Counted from the first letter of the stretch, positions 35,059 through 45,025 are shown. The stretch is DNA of 64,000 nucleotides from Legionellaceae bacterium (GCA_029213075.1 JARGPO010000052.1:60422-124421), one strand, 5' to 3'. Made by a program: numbers and translations. The notes: generated by a model not told the origin, from the letters alone.

Positions 35059-36498
35059 TTACATAGAACCTAGATGCTTACATAGCAACTCACTTACTAT
35101 TTGTGCAGAAGCTTGGCCCTGGGTTTTTTTCATAACTAACCCAACAAAAAAACCTAGAAGTTTTGTTTTACCAGACTTATATTGGCTAACTTGTAGAGGA
35201 TTACGTTCTATTATTTCATCAATAATCTTAATAAGAGTAGCCTCATCACACATTGGTTGATAGTTCTCTTTTGCAATAATCTCATCGACACTCATGTCAG
35301 AAGATATAAGTTTCAAGAATATGGTTTTAGCAACTGCTTGCGAAATGTTGTTGTTAGTAAGTTTATCTAACAAACATCCAAGGTCATTTGCAGAAACAGG
35401 AGGATTTTCAAAACTTAATCCATGCTCATGCAAGCTCGCTGTATATATTCCTTTTAACCAGTTAAGAATGACTTTATTGTTAGCTTTTGTTAATTTTTTA
35501 ACAAGATTATAAAACTGCAGGTGATTAACGGTTGTTAGCAGAAAATCAGCATCTTCATTACTTAACTCATCATTAGATATGAGGTTTTCTTTAATTTCAC
35601 TCGGAAGTTTGGGCATTTTTTCTTTGGTGTCTTTTAACATTTCTTCGGTAATTTTTATTGGTAGTAAGTCCGGATCAGGAAAATACCTGTAATCATTTTC
35701 ATTCTCTTTGTCACGCATTGGGTGAGTGGTATTAGTATCTGGAGAATATAGCCTTGTTTGTTGAATGACCACTTCACCTGACTCAAGAATATCTTGATGT
35801 CTTTCTTGTTCAAATTTAATGGCCTTTTCTATATAACGAAAAGAATTTATGTTTTTTAGTTCAGTCCTTGTTCCAAGAGTCTCTTCACCTGGCTTTCTTA
35901 ACGATATGTTAACATCGCAACGAAATGATCCTTCCTGCATATTTCCATCACAAATTTCTAAAAATCTAAGGAGAGTATGAAGATGCTTTAAAAAATCCAC
36001 AGCTTCTTTTGCACTATGCATGCAGGGTGTAGTTACTATTTCTAATAGAGGGTTTCCTGATCTGTTTAAATCTATACTAGTGAAATTAGAGGGGGTGTTG
36101 TGTGTTGATTTCCCAGCGTCTTCTTCTAAATGAGCATGATCGATAACAACTCTTTTACTTACGCCTTTTTTGTTATCAATATCTATGTATCCGGACCCAA
36201 TTATTGGCCGTCTAGATTGACTTATTTGATAACCTTTGGGTAAATCAGGATAAAAATAATTCTTGCGCTCAAAATAAGATAAGTCATTTATTTTAGCGTT
36301 AATAGCTAAACCGAATTTAATGGCAAAAAGTACAGCTTGTTTGTTTAATACAGGTAGAGTACCTGGTAGTCCCGCATCTACAAAATTAGCAGATGTATTT
36401 GGATTGCTACCAAACGCACAGCTAGAACTTGAAAATAATTTTGACTTGGTTTTTAATTGAGCATGAATTTCTAAGCCAATTACAGTTTCAAAGTTCAT
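35059..36498 (-). CDS. gatB: Asp/Glu-tRNA amidotransferase subunit B
   Basis: GatB binds misacylated Glu-tRNA-Gln or Asp-tRNA-Asn and activates the carboxylate. The 479-residue protein begins ETVIGLEIHAQLKTKSKLF, has NYFYPDLPKGYQISQ, the Zn-site region, DFNRSGNPLLEIVT-like sequence (here SIDLNRSGNPLLEIVT) and NEDADFLL, with a C-terminal YqeY-like tail. Length is that of the family. It overlaps gatA by 4 bp with AGGAG before the start. It is transcribed as gatC-gatA-gatB. Confidence 0.97.
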   Translation of the reverse strand: MNFETVIGLEIHAQLKTKSKLFSSSSCAFGSNPNTSANFVDAGLPGTLPVLNKQAVLFAIKFGLAINAKINDLSYFERKNYFYPDLPKGYQISQSRRPIIGSGYIDIDNKKGVSKRVVIDHAHLEEDAGKSTHNTPSNFTSIDLNRSGNPLLEIVTTPCMHSAKEAVDFLKHLHTLLRFLEICDGNMQEGSFRCDVNISLRKPGEETLGTRTELKNINSFRYIEKAIKFEQERHQDILESGEVVIQQTRLYSPDTNTTHPMRDKENENDYRYFPDPDLLPIKITEEMLKDTKEKMPKLPSEIKENLISNDELSNEDADFLLTTVNHLQFYNLVKKLTKANNKVILNWLKGIYTASLHEHGLSFENPPVSANDLGCLLDKLTNNNISQAVAKTIFLKLISSDMSVDEIIAKENYQPMCDEATLIKIIDEIIERNPLQVSQYKSGKTKLLGFFVGLVMKKTQGQASAQIVSELLCKHLGSM

Positions 36499-37955
36499 TC
36501 AATAGCTCCTAAACTTGGTATTCTTTTATGCCAATCAGTACATTGCTGATAAGCGTTAGTTACTTGAAATAAAAGACTTTCACTAAAATAGTCCCCAATG
36601 AATTGCATTCCAATTGGCATACCTTGGGTAGAAAAACCTGATGGAATAGATATAGCTGGTAGGCCGGCTATATTTGCTGCTACAGTGAAAGTATCAGAGA
36701 GTTTGTGCCATGGTAGTTCAGAGGCTTGGTATCCAATTTTAAAAGCGCAAGATGGTGTTGTTGGGGTAATGATTAGATCGACCTTTGTTAAAACACTCTT
36801 AAGTTCATCTGTAATTAATTGGCGAACCTTTTGGGCTTTAACATAATAATCATCAAAGCCACCGGAAGATAGGATGTATGTTCCAGTTAAAATTCGTTTT
36901 TTAACCTCATCTCCGAACCCTTCGCTGCGCGACTTAGTAATTAATTCTCGGATATTTGAGTGATTTTCAGTTCTATATCCAAAGTGGACGCCATCAAACC
37001 TTGCTAAATTTGATGATGCTTCGGCTGATGCGAGCATGTGGTAACACGGCAACCATGAGTCCATAAGATTTAGTTCTATTTCAACTATTTCGGCTCCTAA
37101 ACCTTCAAACACCCGAGTTGCATCAAGAATGGATTTGCGTATTTCGTCATCCTTCACCAATTTGAATAGACAAGAAGGCAAGCCAATGCGTAAGGGCTCG
37201 ATTGGTTTATCGAAACCTGCTGTGAAACTCTCTACAGGCCTCTCTATGGTTGTAGAATCCATTTCGTCAAATCCAGCAATAACTTGTGTGGTTATAGCTA
37301 AATCACGACTGTTATTTGCAACTATTCCTGCTTGGTCAAAGCTCGAAGCATATGCTATTTGACCATATCTGGAAATCAAACCATAGGTCGGTTTAATTCC
37401 TGTGAGACCACAAAAAGCTGCTGGTTGTCTGGTTGAACCGCCTGTATCTGTGGTGGTTGCAAAAGGGATTATTCTAGCTGCAACAGCAGATGCTGAACCA
37501 CTAGATGAACCGCCTGATACACAGTTTGTGTTCCATGGGTTTTTTGTTAGGCCAAAATAACTTGATTCACCAGTTGATCCCATTCCGAACTCATCCATAT
37601 TAGTTTTACCAAGCATAATTGCTCCACTATCTTTGAGTCGTTTCACAATTGTCGCATCATATGGAGAGTTGAAGTTAGCTAGCATTCTTGAGGCGCATGT
37701 AGTAAGCATGTTTTTTGTGCAAAAAATATCCTTATGAGCCATTGGTATGCCAGTTAAAATAGGAGCATTGCCTTTTGCTAGAAGTTTGTCGGCTTTTATT
37801 GCCATTCTTCTTGCATGTTCCTCATCTACCGTAATAAAAGCGTTTAATGAGCGGTATTTATTTATGCGTTCTATATAGTGTTCAATTAATTCCAAGCTTG
37901 ATATCCTTTTTGCCTGGAGAGCGCTAATCATGCTATGTATAGATTGAGTATGCAT
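36495..37955 (-). CDS. gatA: Asp/Glu-tRNA amidotransferase subunit A
   Basis: The amidase-signature glutaminase subunit that supplies ammonia for transamidation. The 486-residue protein keeps the Ser-cisSer-Lys triad at K75 (MAHKDIF), S150 (VSGGSSSGSASAVAA) and S174 (TDTGGSTRQPA). The C-terminal part KVDLIITPTTPSCAF is also typical. It starts 3 bp after gatC behind AAGGCG and overlaps gatB. A complete GatCAB suggests that this organism lacks GlnRS or AsnRS, or both. Confidence 0.97.
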   Translation of the reverse strand: MHTQSIHSMISALQAKRISSLELIEHYIERINKYRSLNAFITVDEEHARRMAIKADKLLAKGNAPILTGIPMAHKDIFCTKNMLTTCASRMLANFNSPYDATIVKRLKDSGAIMLGKTNMDEFGMGSTGESSYFGLTKNPWNTNCVSGGSSSGSASAVAARIIPFATTTDTGGSTRQPAAFCGLTGIKPTYGLISRYGQIAYASSFDQAGIVANNSRDLAITTQVIAGFDEMDSTTIERPVESFTAGFDKPIEPLRIGLPSCLFKLVKDDEIRKSILDATRVFEGLGAEIVEIELNLMDSWLPCYHMLASAEASSNLARFDGVHFGYRTENHSNIRELITKSRSEGFGDEVKKRILTGTYILSSGGFDDYYVKAQKVRQLITDELKSVLTKVDLIITPTTPSCAFKIGYQASELPWHKLSDTFTVAANIAGLPAISIPSGFSTQGMPIGMQFIGDYFSESLLFQVTNAYQQCTDWHKRIPSLGAIE

Positions 37956-37958
37956 AGG

Positions 37959-38249
37959 TTATTCGCCTTTTTTAAGGATATTTGGTACAAGGAAGTTATC
38001 TTTCTCAAAAAGAGGGGCTATATCAGCAAATGCTTTGATATTATTGTCATTTATAACAGTATCTGGACGCAAATATTGTGATGAGGCAGAAGGGTGGGTG
38101 CATGGGGATGTGTTTGTTGTGTCAATTTGCTCTAGTTTACTGATTTCTTGTAACGTATTTGATATTCTGCTGAGTAAGTATTCGGCATCATCTTGTTCTA
38201 TGTATGCCAAGGATGCTATTTTTTTTACGGTATTGCTGTTAATTGTCAT
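37959..38249 (-). CDS. gatC: Asp/Glu-tRNA amidotransferase subunit C
   Basis: The small belt subunit of GatCAB, 96 residues from the ATG at 38249 (preceded by AGGGG). An upstream in-frame start at 38267 would add six non-family residues. VKKIASLAYIEQDDAEYLLSR fits the N-terminal helix, and EISKLEQIDTTNTSPCTHP and the LRPD patch follow, as in other GatC proteins. It is the promoter-proximal gene of gatCAB and is divergent from the DUF1189 gene. Confidence 0.93.
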   Translation of the reverse strand: MTINSNTVKKIASLAYIEQDDAEYLLSRISNTLQEISKLEQIDTTNTSPCTHPSASSQYLRPDTVINDNNIKAFADIAPLFEKDNFLVPNILKKGE

Positions 38250-38376
38250 ATTGGCCCCTAAAAACATGCAATATTACTGCAGTATTTAAATAAACTCTAT
38301 ATAGTTAAACAAATATTTGTGAATATGTAGTTTAATATAAATGTAGGTTAATACCAATTTTTAGTTCTATGAGGTT

Positions 38377-39276
38377 ATGATGTTTAAACGTAAGCAAAAA
38401 CAAAAAAATTCTTTAGGTACTATGGAGCTTAGGATTTATAAATATTGGCAAGCTCTTTTTATGTCTTTATATTCTGGCAAATTGTATATTGATGTTGCTA
38501 AACGTTGGCGTGGCATTGGTCTTATGTATTGCTTAACCCTATTATTATTTGCATCTATACCTTATGTGGTTAAATCGATGATAAGTTTCAACCATTATGT
38601 AAATGATAATATGCTAGTACCTATTAGTAAAATCCCCGAGTTTAAGATGGTTGGTGGTCAGGTTCAATTTAATCATGATATGCCTTATTTTATAAAAAAC
38701 TCTTCTGGGGAGGTTGCAATTATAATCGACACAACAAATCATATTAATGAAATATCAGATAAATACCCTGATTTATTTATGCTGATAAATAAGAAAAAGT
38801 ATCATTTTCGAGATCCAACGATGAACTTTCTAAAGCATGATATTAAGAATCAGAAATATTATAAAGAACAAACTATAGATAGCTATGACTTGTCTAAATC
38901 TGATAATGTTACATTTAATGCAAATTCATGGCTTGAAGAAACGAAATTTAGCAAGTTAAAAAACATATGTTTAGCTGCATTTTATCCGTTGTCGGTATCG
39001 GCATTTTTTGGTATTTTTTCGGTAATGCTAATAGTGTTTTCTATGATGGGGCAAGTGGCTTCATACGCAATTTTCAAACATAAACTTTTATTTAAACAAG
39101 CTTGCCGATTAATGATGGTTTCATCAACTATTGCAGTTGCTACGTACTTAAACCTTAAGGTGGTTGATATAAATAATTTTGAGGCATCTTTCTTTTGTAT
39201 GTCACTAGCCTTTATTTATTTTAGCTATGCTGTGTTGTGTGTAAGACGTGACAGTAGAAAACTAGTTCATTTTTAA
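38377..39276 (+). CDS. DUF1189 membrane protein
   Basis: A 299-residue inner-membrane protein of the DUF1189 type. The family mark ALFMSLYSGKLYIDVAKRW at about residues 27-45 precedes the first span (LMYCLTLLLFASIPYVV). A soluble, probably periplasmic, loop of about 120 residues follows, then about three further spans in the last third (FYPLSVSAFFGIFSVMLIVF and onward). Function is unknown. Tandem ATGs at 38377 and 38380 follow GAGG; the second has the better spacing. It is divergent from gatC and 105 bp before fadE. Confidence 0.8.
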   Translation: MMFKRKQKQKNSLGTMELRIYKYWQALFMSLYSGKLYIDVAKRWRGIGLMYCLTLLLFASIPYVVKSMISFNHYVNDNMLVPISKIPEFKMVGGQVQFNHDMPYFIKNSSGEVAIIIDTTNHINEISDKYPDLFMLINKKKYHFRDPTMNFLKHDIKNQKYYKEQTIDSYDLSKSDNVTFNANSWLEETKFSKLKNICLAAFYPLSVSAFFGIFSVMLIVFSMMGQVASYAIFKHKLLFKQACRLMMVSSTIAVATYLNLKVVDINNFEASFFCMSLAFIYFSYAVLCVRRDSRKLVHF

Positions 39277-39381
39277 CATGATTTGGTTCGCGATTTATTG
39301 CAAACTAAGCTAGAATTTTAGGGTTGATGTTTCTAAGTTCTAGCTTAATATTTTATTATTTAGTAAATCAGGGAGTGATTT

Positions 39382-41835
39382 ATGCTTAGTATTGCAGCGC
39401 CTCTTATTATATTTATATATTCTTGTGTTTTGATATCAAAAAAGTCATCCGCTCTGATATGGCTAATTAGTTACTTGATTTTTGGCTTGCTACTATACAA
39501 ATATAATTTGGCAAGTTTATTGGTTGAATCCTTAGTCTTTTTTATTTTGGCATTTTCCGTATTCATTTCCATTAAGCCACTTAGAATTAAGTTCTTAACC
39601 GGATTTATATATAAAGTTGTTGAGCGGACGATGCCTAATATGTCATCTACAGAGCGAGAGGCTCTCGAGGCTGGTAGCGTAAGCTTGGAAGGGGATATAT
39701 TTAGCGGTTGCCTTGACTTCAACAAACTTTATGCTGCTAAGGCTTATAAGTTACGTAAGGATGAACAGCTATTTCTCGATGGTCAGGTTAATGAGTTATG
39801 TAGGATGCTTGATGATTGGGATATTACCCACAATAAAATAGATTTACCTGTTGAGGTTTGGGACTACATTAAAAACAATGGATTTTTAGGGATGATAATC
39901 CCTAAGAAATATGGGGGACTTGAATTCTCAGCAACGGCTCAGATGCAGGTTCTAGTGAAAATATATAGTAGTTGCATTACGGCCGCAACAACAGTTTCCG
40001 TTCCAAATTCTCTTGGTCCTGCTGAGTTGTTATTAAAATATGGCACAGATAGCCAAAAAGATTATTACTTGCCACGTCTAGCGAATGGTAAGGAAATACC
40101 TTGTTTTGCGTTAACTGGACCTAATGCAGGCTCTGATGCCGCATCAATCCCTGATAGAGGTGTCGTTTGCACTAAAACAATAGATGGCAAGAAAGTATTA
40201 GGTATGAAGTTAACGTGGGATAAACGCTATATTACTCTTTGCCCAGTCGCAACAATAATTGGCTTGGCATTTAGGTTGTTTGATCCAGAGAATCTCCTTG
40301 GCAAGGGTGAGGACCTAGGAATAACTTGCGCATTAATTCCTGCTGATACCCCAGGTGTTATAAAAGGGCGTAGACATTTCCCATTAAATGTTGCTTTTAT
40401 GAATGGCCCAACTCAAGGTGATAAGGTCTTTGTGCCAATTGATTGTATTATTGGTGGTGCAGAAATGGCTGGTAATGGTTGGAGAATGTTAATGGAATGC
40501 TTAAGTGTAGGTCGAGCCATTTCATTGCCATCTGGAGCATCTGGCGCATCTAAGGCAGCTGCACTGGCAACAGGAGCCTATGCTCGTATTCGTCAGCAAT
40601 TTCATCAACCAATCGCTAATTTTGAGGGGATAGAGGAGCCTTTAGCTAGAATTGCTGGTAATACTTATATTTTAGATTCTTCATTATCAATGATTACAGC
40701 CGATATAGATAATGGCGCCCAACCACCTGTTGCAGGAGCTATTGTAAAATATAATACGACTGAACTTTCCAGGCAAATCGCATGTGATGCCATGGATATT
40801 CATGGCGGCAAAGGAATTTGTTTGGGCCCTAATAATTATTTGGGTAGAGGTTTCCAGAGTTGCCCAATAAGCATTACAGTTGAGGGTGCAAATATTTTAA
40901 CGCGTAGTTTAATAATTTTTGGCCAAGGAGCTATACGCTGCCACCCATATGTATTTGATGAAATGGAGAGTGTTCGCAATAAAGATAAAGAAGCTTTTGA
41001 TAAGGCTTTTTCTGGGCATTTCAAATTTGCAATAGCGAACCTATTTAATAGTGTGTTTTTCTCGTGGTCAAACGCTTTTGGGATTAGGGTTCCTAAAGGA
41101 CCACTATCTAGATATCAGCAATTACTGCAATTGTATAGTACAGCCTTGGCTTCATTTTCAGACGTTGCAATGTTGCTTTTAGGTAGTAAGTTAAAACGTA
41201 TGGAGAAGCTATCTGCACGATTAGGAGATGTTTTAAGTAAATTATATTTAATGTCATCTGTATTACAAAGATATCATCAAGATGGGCAGCCAGTAGAAGA
41301 TATACCTTTAGTTTCTTGGTGTTGTGAAAATTTGTTACATGAGTGTGAGCAAGCAATTTACGGAGTAATTGTTAACTTCCCAATCCGTTGGATGAGGATG
41401 GTTCTAAGATTAATATATTTACCCTATGGAACACTAAGAAAGAAGCCATCAGATAAACTAGGCCAGCAGTTGGCCCACTTGTTAACTACTCAATGTTCTA
41501 CAAGAAAGCGCATAACTCGAAATATTTTTCATGAAGATATCATGACATGCCCAATTGGAAGGGTAGAGGCTGCGTTTGAGAAAGTATGCAAAGTCACAGA
41601 ATTAGAAAGAAAAGTGATGCATGCTGTAAAAGATGGCAAAATAAAATCATTGAGGTTTATTGATCAAATTGAAGAGGCTCATCAATTGAAAATTGTTACT
41701 AATAAGCAATATGTGGAATTAAAAGATGCTGAGCAAGCTCGTCAGTATGTGATAGCAGTGGATAATTTTAGTTTCGCTGAGTTACTAAATAATGTCGAAC
41801 ATCCGCTTACTAAGGATAAAAACACTACAAAATAA
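39382..41835 (+). CDS. fadE: Acyl-CoA dehydrogenase FadE
   Basis: Performs the first dehydrogenation in fatty-acid beta-oxidation. At 817 residues it is the long FadE type (E. coli 814), with two or three hydrophobic segments in the first 75 residues that attach it to the membrane. The dehydrogenase core includes CFALTGPNAGSDAASIPD, the FAD/substrate region SVGRAISLPSGASGASK and DIHGGKGICLGPNNYLGR with the substrate channel, and VEGANILTRSLIIFGQGA. A GGGAG ribosome site precedes it. Together with prpBCD it points to use of fatty acids, including odd-chain ones, as carbon sources. Confidence 0.95.
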   Translation: MLSIAAPLIIFIYSCVLISKKSSALIWLISYLIFGLLLYKYNLASLLVESLVFFILAFSVFISIKPLRIKFLTGFIYKVVERTMPNMSSTEREALEAGSVSLEGDIFSGCLDFNKLYAAKAYKLRKDEQLFLDGQVNELCRMLDDWDITHNKIDLPVEVWDYIKNNGFLGMIIPKKYGGLEFSATAQMQVLVKIYSSCITAATTVSVPNSLGPAELLLKYGTDSQKDYYLPRLANGKEIPCFALTGPNAGSDAASIPDRGVVCTKTIDGKKVLGMKLTWDKRYITLCPVATIIGLAFRLFDPENLLGKGEDLGITCALIPADTPGVIKGRRHFPLNVAFMNGPTQGDKVFVPIDCIIGGAEMAGNGWRMLMECLSVGRAISLPSGASGASKAAALATGAYARIRQQFHQPIANFEGIEEPLARIAGNTYILDSSLSMITADIDNGAQPPVAGAIVKYNTTELSRQIACDAMDIHGGKGICLGPNNYLGRGFQSCPISITVEGANILTRSLIIFGQGAIRCHPYVFDEMESVRNKDKEAFDKAFSGHFKFAIANLFNSVFFSWSNAFGIRVPKGPLSRYQQLLQLYSTALASFSDVAMLLLGSKLKRMEKLSARLGDVLSKLYLMSSVLQRYHQDGQPVEDIPLVSWCCENLLHECEQAIYGVIVNFPIRWMRMVLRLIYLPYGTLRKKPSDKLGQQLAHLLTTQCSTRKRITRNIFHEDIMTCPIGRVEAAFEKVCKVTELERKVMHAVKDGKIKSLRFIDQIEEAHQLKIVTNKQYVELKDAEQARQYVIAVDNFSFAELLNNVEHPLTKDKNTTK

Positions 41836-42028
41836 TCTGGAGCATTGGAAAATCCTCCTCATTTTAGAAGATGTGGATCTACTATTATTTTAAACTCTGC
41901 TGTTGTGTTGGGGTGTTAAGAATTTGTCTCTAGTAGCTATTATGCAAAGCCACCAGTTGGTGAGGTTTTCTTGATTGAATATACTTTGTAGCATCAACTA
42001 TTTGGGTTGCCTGCTCATGATCTCTGGA

Positions 42029-42049
42029 CCACCCGGATGAACCGGGTGG
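42029..42049 (+). terminator. GC-rich hairpin before the tandem array
   Basis: CCACCCGG (42029-42036) pairs perfectly with CCGGGTGG (42042-42049) around ATGAA. It abuts and slightly overlaps the first repeat unit. There is no U-run, so termination of fadE is only a possibility; it may have seeded or bounded the repeat array. Confidence 0.4.
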
Positions 42050-42314
42050 GGTAGGCGCTAGTTTACCTGTGGGGTAGGCGCTAGTTTACCTGTGGGGTAG
42101 GCGCTAGTTTACCTGTGGGGTAGGCGCTAGTTTACCTGTGGGGTAGGTGATAGTTTACCTGTGGGGTAGGTGATAGTTTACCTGTGGGGTAGGTGATAGT
42201 TTACCTGTGGGGTAGGTGCTAGTTTACCTGTGGGGTAGGTGCTAGTTTACCTGTGGGGTAGGTGCTAGTTTACCTGTGGGGTAGGTGCTAGTTTACCTGT
42301 GGGGTAGGTGCTAG
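42048..42314 (+). repeat. 23-bp tandem repeat array, 11 full copies plus 14 bp
   Basis: The unit is GGGG-TAGG-xGxTAG-TTTACCTGT, 23 bp, starting at 42048 and repeated without spacers to 42300, with a partial copy to 42314. Copies 1-4 read GGCGCTAG, copies 5-7 GGTGATAG, and copies 8-12 GGTGCTAG, so variants occur in blocks as expected from stepwise duplication. The period is not a multiple of three and all frames are non-coding in character. This is a minisatellite-type locus likely to vary in copy number between strains. Confidence 0.95.
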
Positions 42315-42410
42315 TAGGGTATGAGTTTAAACATTACCGACGGTGAAATTTACACTACACCAATCGTTCATTATTTATGGGTAACGACATCCTTGGTAAA
42401 AAAGACAATA

Positions 42411-43682
42411 TTACTGTTTTTTTGTTGATTTATTTGACAGGTTCCTGCCGAAAACAAGTAGCGCCAACAATGTTATGATTAAACATATTGGTATAATAGA
42501 CAGAGCTCTTTGGTAGTCTTGAATCTTATACACATGAATACCGTTAAGTTTCTCGCCATTGCTATATAAATCTAGCAGCTTGCCAACAAGTGGTTGGAAT
42601 ATTGCGCCACCCAGCGTCACAATCATATTTATGACTGCAAAAATAGTACCTGGTAATATTTTGTCGACAGACTCTTTTGCTAATATAAATGCAATAATTT
42701 CAGTTGAGCTAAATATTCCATAGAGAAACATCAAAACATTCAAGTTGCTGTGAGAAATTCCAGGTTGATATAAAACATAGCAAATACACAGCAGGGATAA
42801 AAGTGTGCCCAACATAAGGGGCGCTAGTCGGTTGTTAAACTTATCAGATAAATATCCCGAAATAGGTGCACCTACCCCCCAACCAATAAACATCATAGCA
42901 ATTGTTTCAGCAGCCTCTGAATTAGTTAAGTGGTGCGCATTTTCAAGGTATGATTTACCCCATAATTCTCCAAAAACAGATAATGATGTATACAAGCTTG
43001 CGGCAATAATGCCAATTAGCCATACTTCTTTGGCTTTTAGTATCTCAATAACATTTCGTAAAAACTTAAATAGTGGCACGTTAGTTGGTTTGTTATTGTT
43101 GGGATTATCGCGAACAACAAAGAAAATTAAAATAGTTAAGAAGGCACCAACAGATACTAACATCATTAGTATACTTGAGAGGCTAAGGGTTTTAGCTAAA
43201 CTAGTTAGTTTAATTTCTCCATATACCAAACCTAGCATACCAATAGTTGTCATGAGTCCAGCAACTAATGAAAAATATTTTTGGGGAAGCCATTTGATAG
43301 CTGAAGATAAAACCCCAACAAAGGCGAAAGAAGATCCAAATCCAACAAGAAATCTACCGGCACCAGCAATAGATATTGAGGTTGAGTAACTAAACATTAA
43401 TGAGCCAAGAGTGCAGCACAAGCAAGCTAAAGTAAGCAGTTTTCTAGCGCCATACCTATCCATCAAAACCCCTACAGGTAACTGCATTGGGGAGTAAGCA
43501 AAATAGTATAGCGCAGATAGCTCGCCGAATGTTGATGCAGAAATATTGCCAAATGAGCTAGTTAGCTCATCTTGCAATATTCCAGGAACAATTCGTAGGA
43601 TAAATTCATAGCAGTAAAATAATGCCCCGACCAGACAAATTATACTGCCAAGAATAAGCTGATTTCTTGAATGCTTTTCCAA
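42411..43682 (-). CDS. MFS transporter (distal member of a tandem pair)
   Basis: A 423-residue major facilitator with about twelve hydrophobic segments. The first helix region (CLVGALFYCYEFILRIVPG) and the loop LPVGVLMDRYGARKLLTLAC, with the MFS D-R-x-G-x-R motif, are clear. It is paralogous to the next gene upstream, sharing the same opening, the PMQLPVG loop, and AELWG-like and PLVGxLLD blocks. The start is a TTG at 43682 behind AAGGCGG; no suitable ATG exists nearby. The type is common in Legionella, Coxiella and Francisella. The substrate is unknown. The two genes are separated by 15 bp. Confidence 0.8.
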   Translation of the reverse strand: MEKHSRNQLILGSIICLVGALFYCYEFILRIVPGILQDELTSSFGNISASTFGELSALYYFAYSPMQLPVGVLMDRYGARKLLTLACLCCTLGSLMFSYSTSISIAGAGRFLVGFGSSFAFVGVLSSAIKWLPQKYFSLVAGLMTTIGMLGLVYGEIKLTSLAKTLSLSSILMMLVSVGAFLTILIFFVVRDNPNNNKPTNVPLFKFLRNVIEILKAKEVWLIGIIAASLYTSLSVFGELWGKSYLENAHHLTNSEAAETIAMMFIGWGVGAPISGYLSDKFNNRLAPLMLGTLLSLLCICYVLYQPGISHSNLNVLMFLYGIFSSTEIIAFILAKESVDKILPGTIFAVINMIVTLGGAIFQPLVGKLLDLYSNGEKLNGIHVYKIQDYQRALSIIPICLIITLLALLVFGRNLSNKSTKKQ

Positions 43683-43697
43683 TTAACCGCCTTATAG

Positions 43698-44990
43698 TTA
43701 GTTGTTTGCTTCAGCGTAAGTTTCTTTAATAAAGAAAGTTAATATCGCAGCAATAACTATCCCTATTGGGATTACTGATATAGCTAGTTTATAGTCAGCC
43801 GCACTATAGAGTAGATTAATATTTTGCTTCGTTAATCCATCAATTACTGCTGCAGGAGTTCTTGATGTGAAACTGTAGTCAAGAAGCCTTCCTACTAGTG
43901 GCTGTAGGAACATAGCTCCCAGCATAACAAGCATATTAGTTACCGCAAAAGCCGTACCTGCCGCTTCATTTGGACTAAGCTCACGGCCAACAGCAAACAC
44001 AATTGCCTGACAGCTATAGAATAATCCTAAAACAAACATACACATATTTAGAGTGCTATTAGATAGATTTGGAGCATATATGATTATTATCATCATTATG
44101 GATGCACCAATGGCTCCAACACACATTGGCAGCTTGCGACGTCTGATTCTATCGGAGATAAATCCCATCAATGGAGCGCCAACCATAAATCCTAAAAATA
44201 CTAATGAGTTAGCAAATCCTGCATCAGATGCTGATAAGCCATGGGCATTTTCTAAGTATGGAATACCCCATAACTCAGCAAATACTGTAGTAGGAAGGTA
44301 GATTAAACAACCAAACATGCCATTTAACCAAATTTGTGGGGTTTTAAGAATAATGAATAGATCTACTAGGTTTCTATTGAATGTATCAATTGTACCGCCA
44401 CTCTCTAAATCTTTTTTGTGATCGTGTATGCAAAACCAAATAATAGCTGTCAAGACGAACCCAATCATACCGGTCCATATTATAGTTTGTTGCCAACCAG
44501 AGACATGGATTATTTTGTCCATTAGGTTATCACCAGCCATAGCGCCTATTGTGCCAATAGCTGCCGTAAGACCAGCTATCATTGCGAGCTTGTTTTCAGG
44601 AAACCAGATTGTGGCCAGTTTAAGAACACCTACGTAGGCAAAAGCCGATCCAACCCCTATAAACAATCTTCCGATTATGGCTAATCCAAAGATTGATGTG
44701 CTTGCAAAAGTAATTGCACCCACTGCGCAAATAAAGCACGCGAAGGTCAATAGTCTTCTGGGTCCAAATCTATCGAGTAAGATACCTACCGGTAATTGCA
44801 TTGGTACATATGCATAATAATATACTGATGAAAGCAAACCAAAGCCGGTTGCAGATAGTGCAAAATGGTGTCTTAGTTGAACTTCCATTGCGCTAGGACC
44901 TATGCGTAGCAGATACTCGTAAGAGTAAAATAACGCACCAATTGCACATACTAACCACGCGGTTAGTTTTAACTTTGTATTATTATTCAA
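43698..44990 (-). CDS. MFS transporter (proximal member of a tandem pair)
   Basis: A 430-residue MFS carrier with twelve predicted spans. ALFYSYEYLLRIGPSAMEV and PVGILLDRFGPRRLLTFAC match the paralogue 15 bp downstream, so the pair arose by duplication. The start is a TTG at 44990 with a strong AAGGAG seven bases upstream, as in the second gene. Substrates of this group in intracellular gammaproteobacteria include amino acids and other small nutrients, but none can be assigned from the sequence. It lies downstream of the malic enzyme gene on the same strand. Confidence 0.8.
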   Translation of the reverse strand: MNNNTKLKLTAWLVCAIGALFYSYEYLLRIGPSAMEVQLRHHFALSATGFGLLSSVYYYAYVPMQLPVGILLDRFGPRRLLTFACFICAVGAITFASTSIFGLAIIGRLFIGVGSAFAYVGVLKLATIWFPENKLAMIAGLTAAIGTIGAMAGDNLMDKIIHVSGWQQTIIWTGMIGFVLTAIIWFCIHDHKKDLESGGTIDTFNRNLVDLFIILKTPQIWLNGMFGCLIYLPTTVFAELWGIPYLENAHGLSASDAGFANSLVFLGFMVGAPLMGFISDRIRRRKLPMCVGAIGASIMMIIIIYAPNLSNSTLNMCMFVLGLFYSCQAIVFAVGRELSPNEAAGTAFAVTNMLVMLGAMFLQPLVGRLLDYSFTSRTPAAVIDGLTKQNINLLYSAADYKLAISVIPIGIVIAAILTFFIKETYAEANN

Positions 44991-45025
44991 TATAATCTCC
45001 TTGGTGATTAATTTACAAGCTGAAC

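Larger units (their letters stand above)
41836..42410. other. 575-bp intergenic region dominated by a tandem repeat
   Basis: No gene is seen between fadE and the convergent MFS gene. About 190 bp after fadE are unremarkable. A hairpin and a 23-bp repeat array (listed separately) fill 42029-42314. The last ~95 bp lie at the 3' side of the MFS gene and contain nothing I can assign. Confidence 0.7.

Noticed and set aside
42048..42314. CRISPR array
   Set aside because: The 23-bp units are contiguous with no unique spacers, and no cas gene is near. It is a minisatellite.
42805..43389. Long plus-strand open frame of 194 codons
   Set aside because: It lies antisense to the MFS carrier, which has clear family motifs; the frame has no ribosome site or family features.
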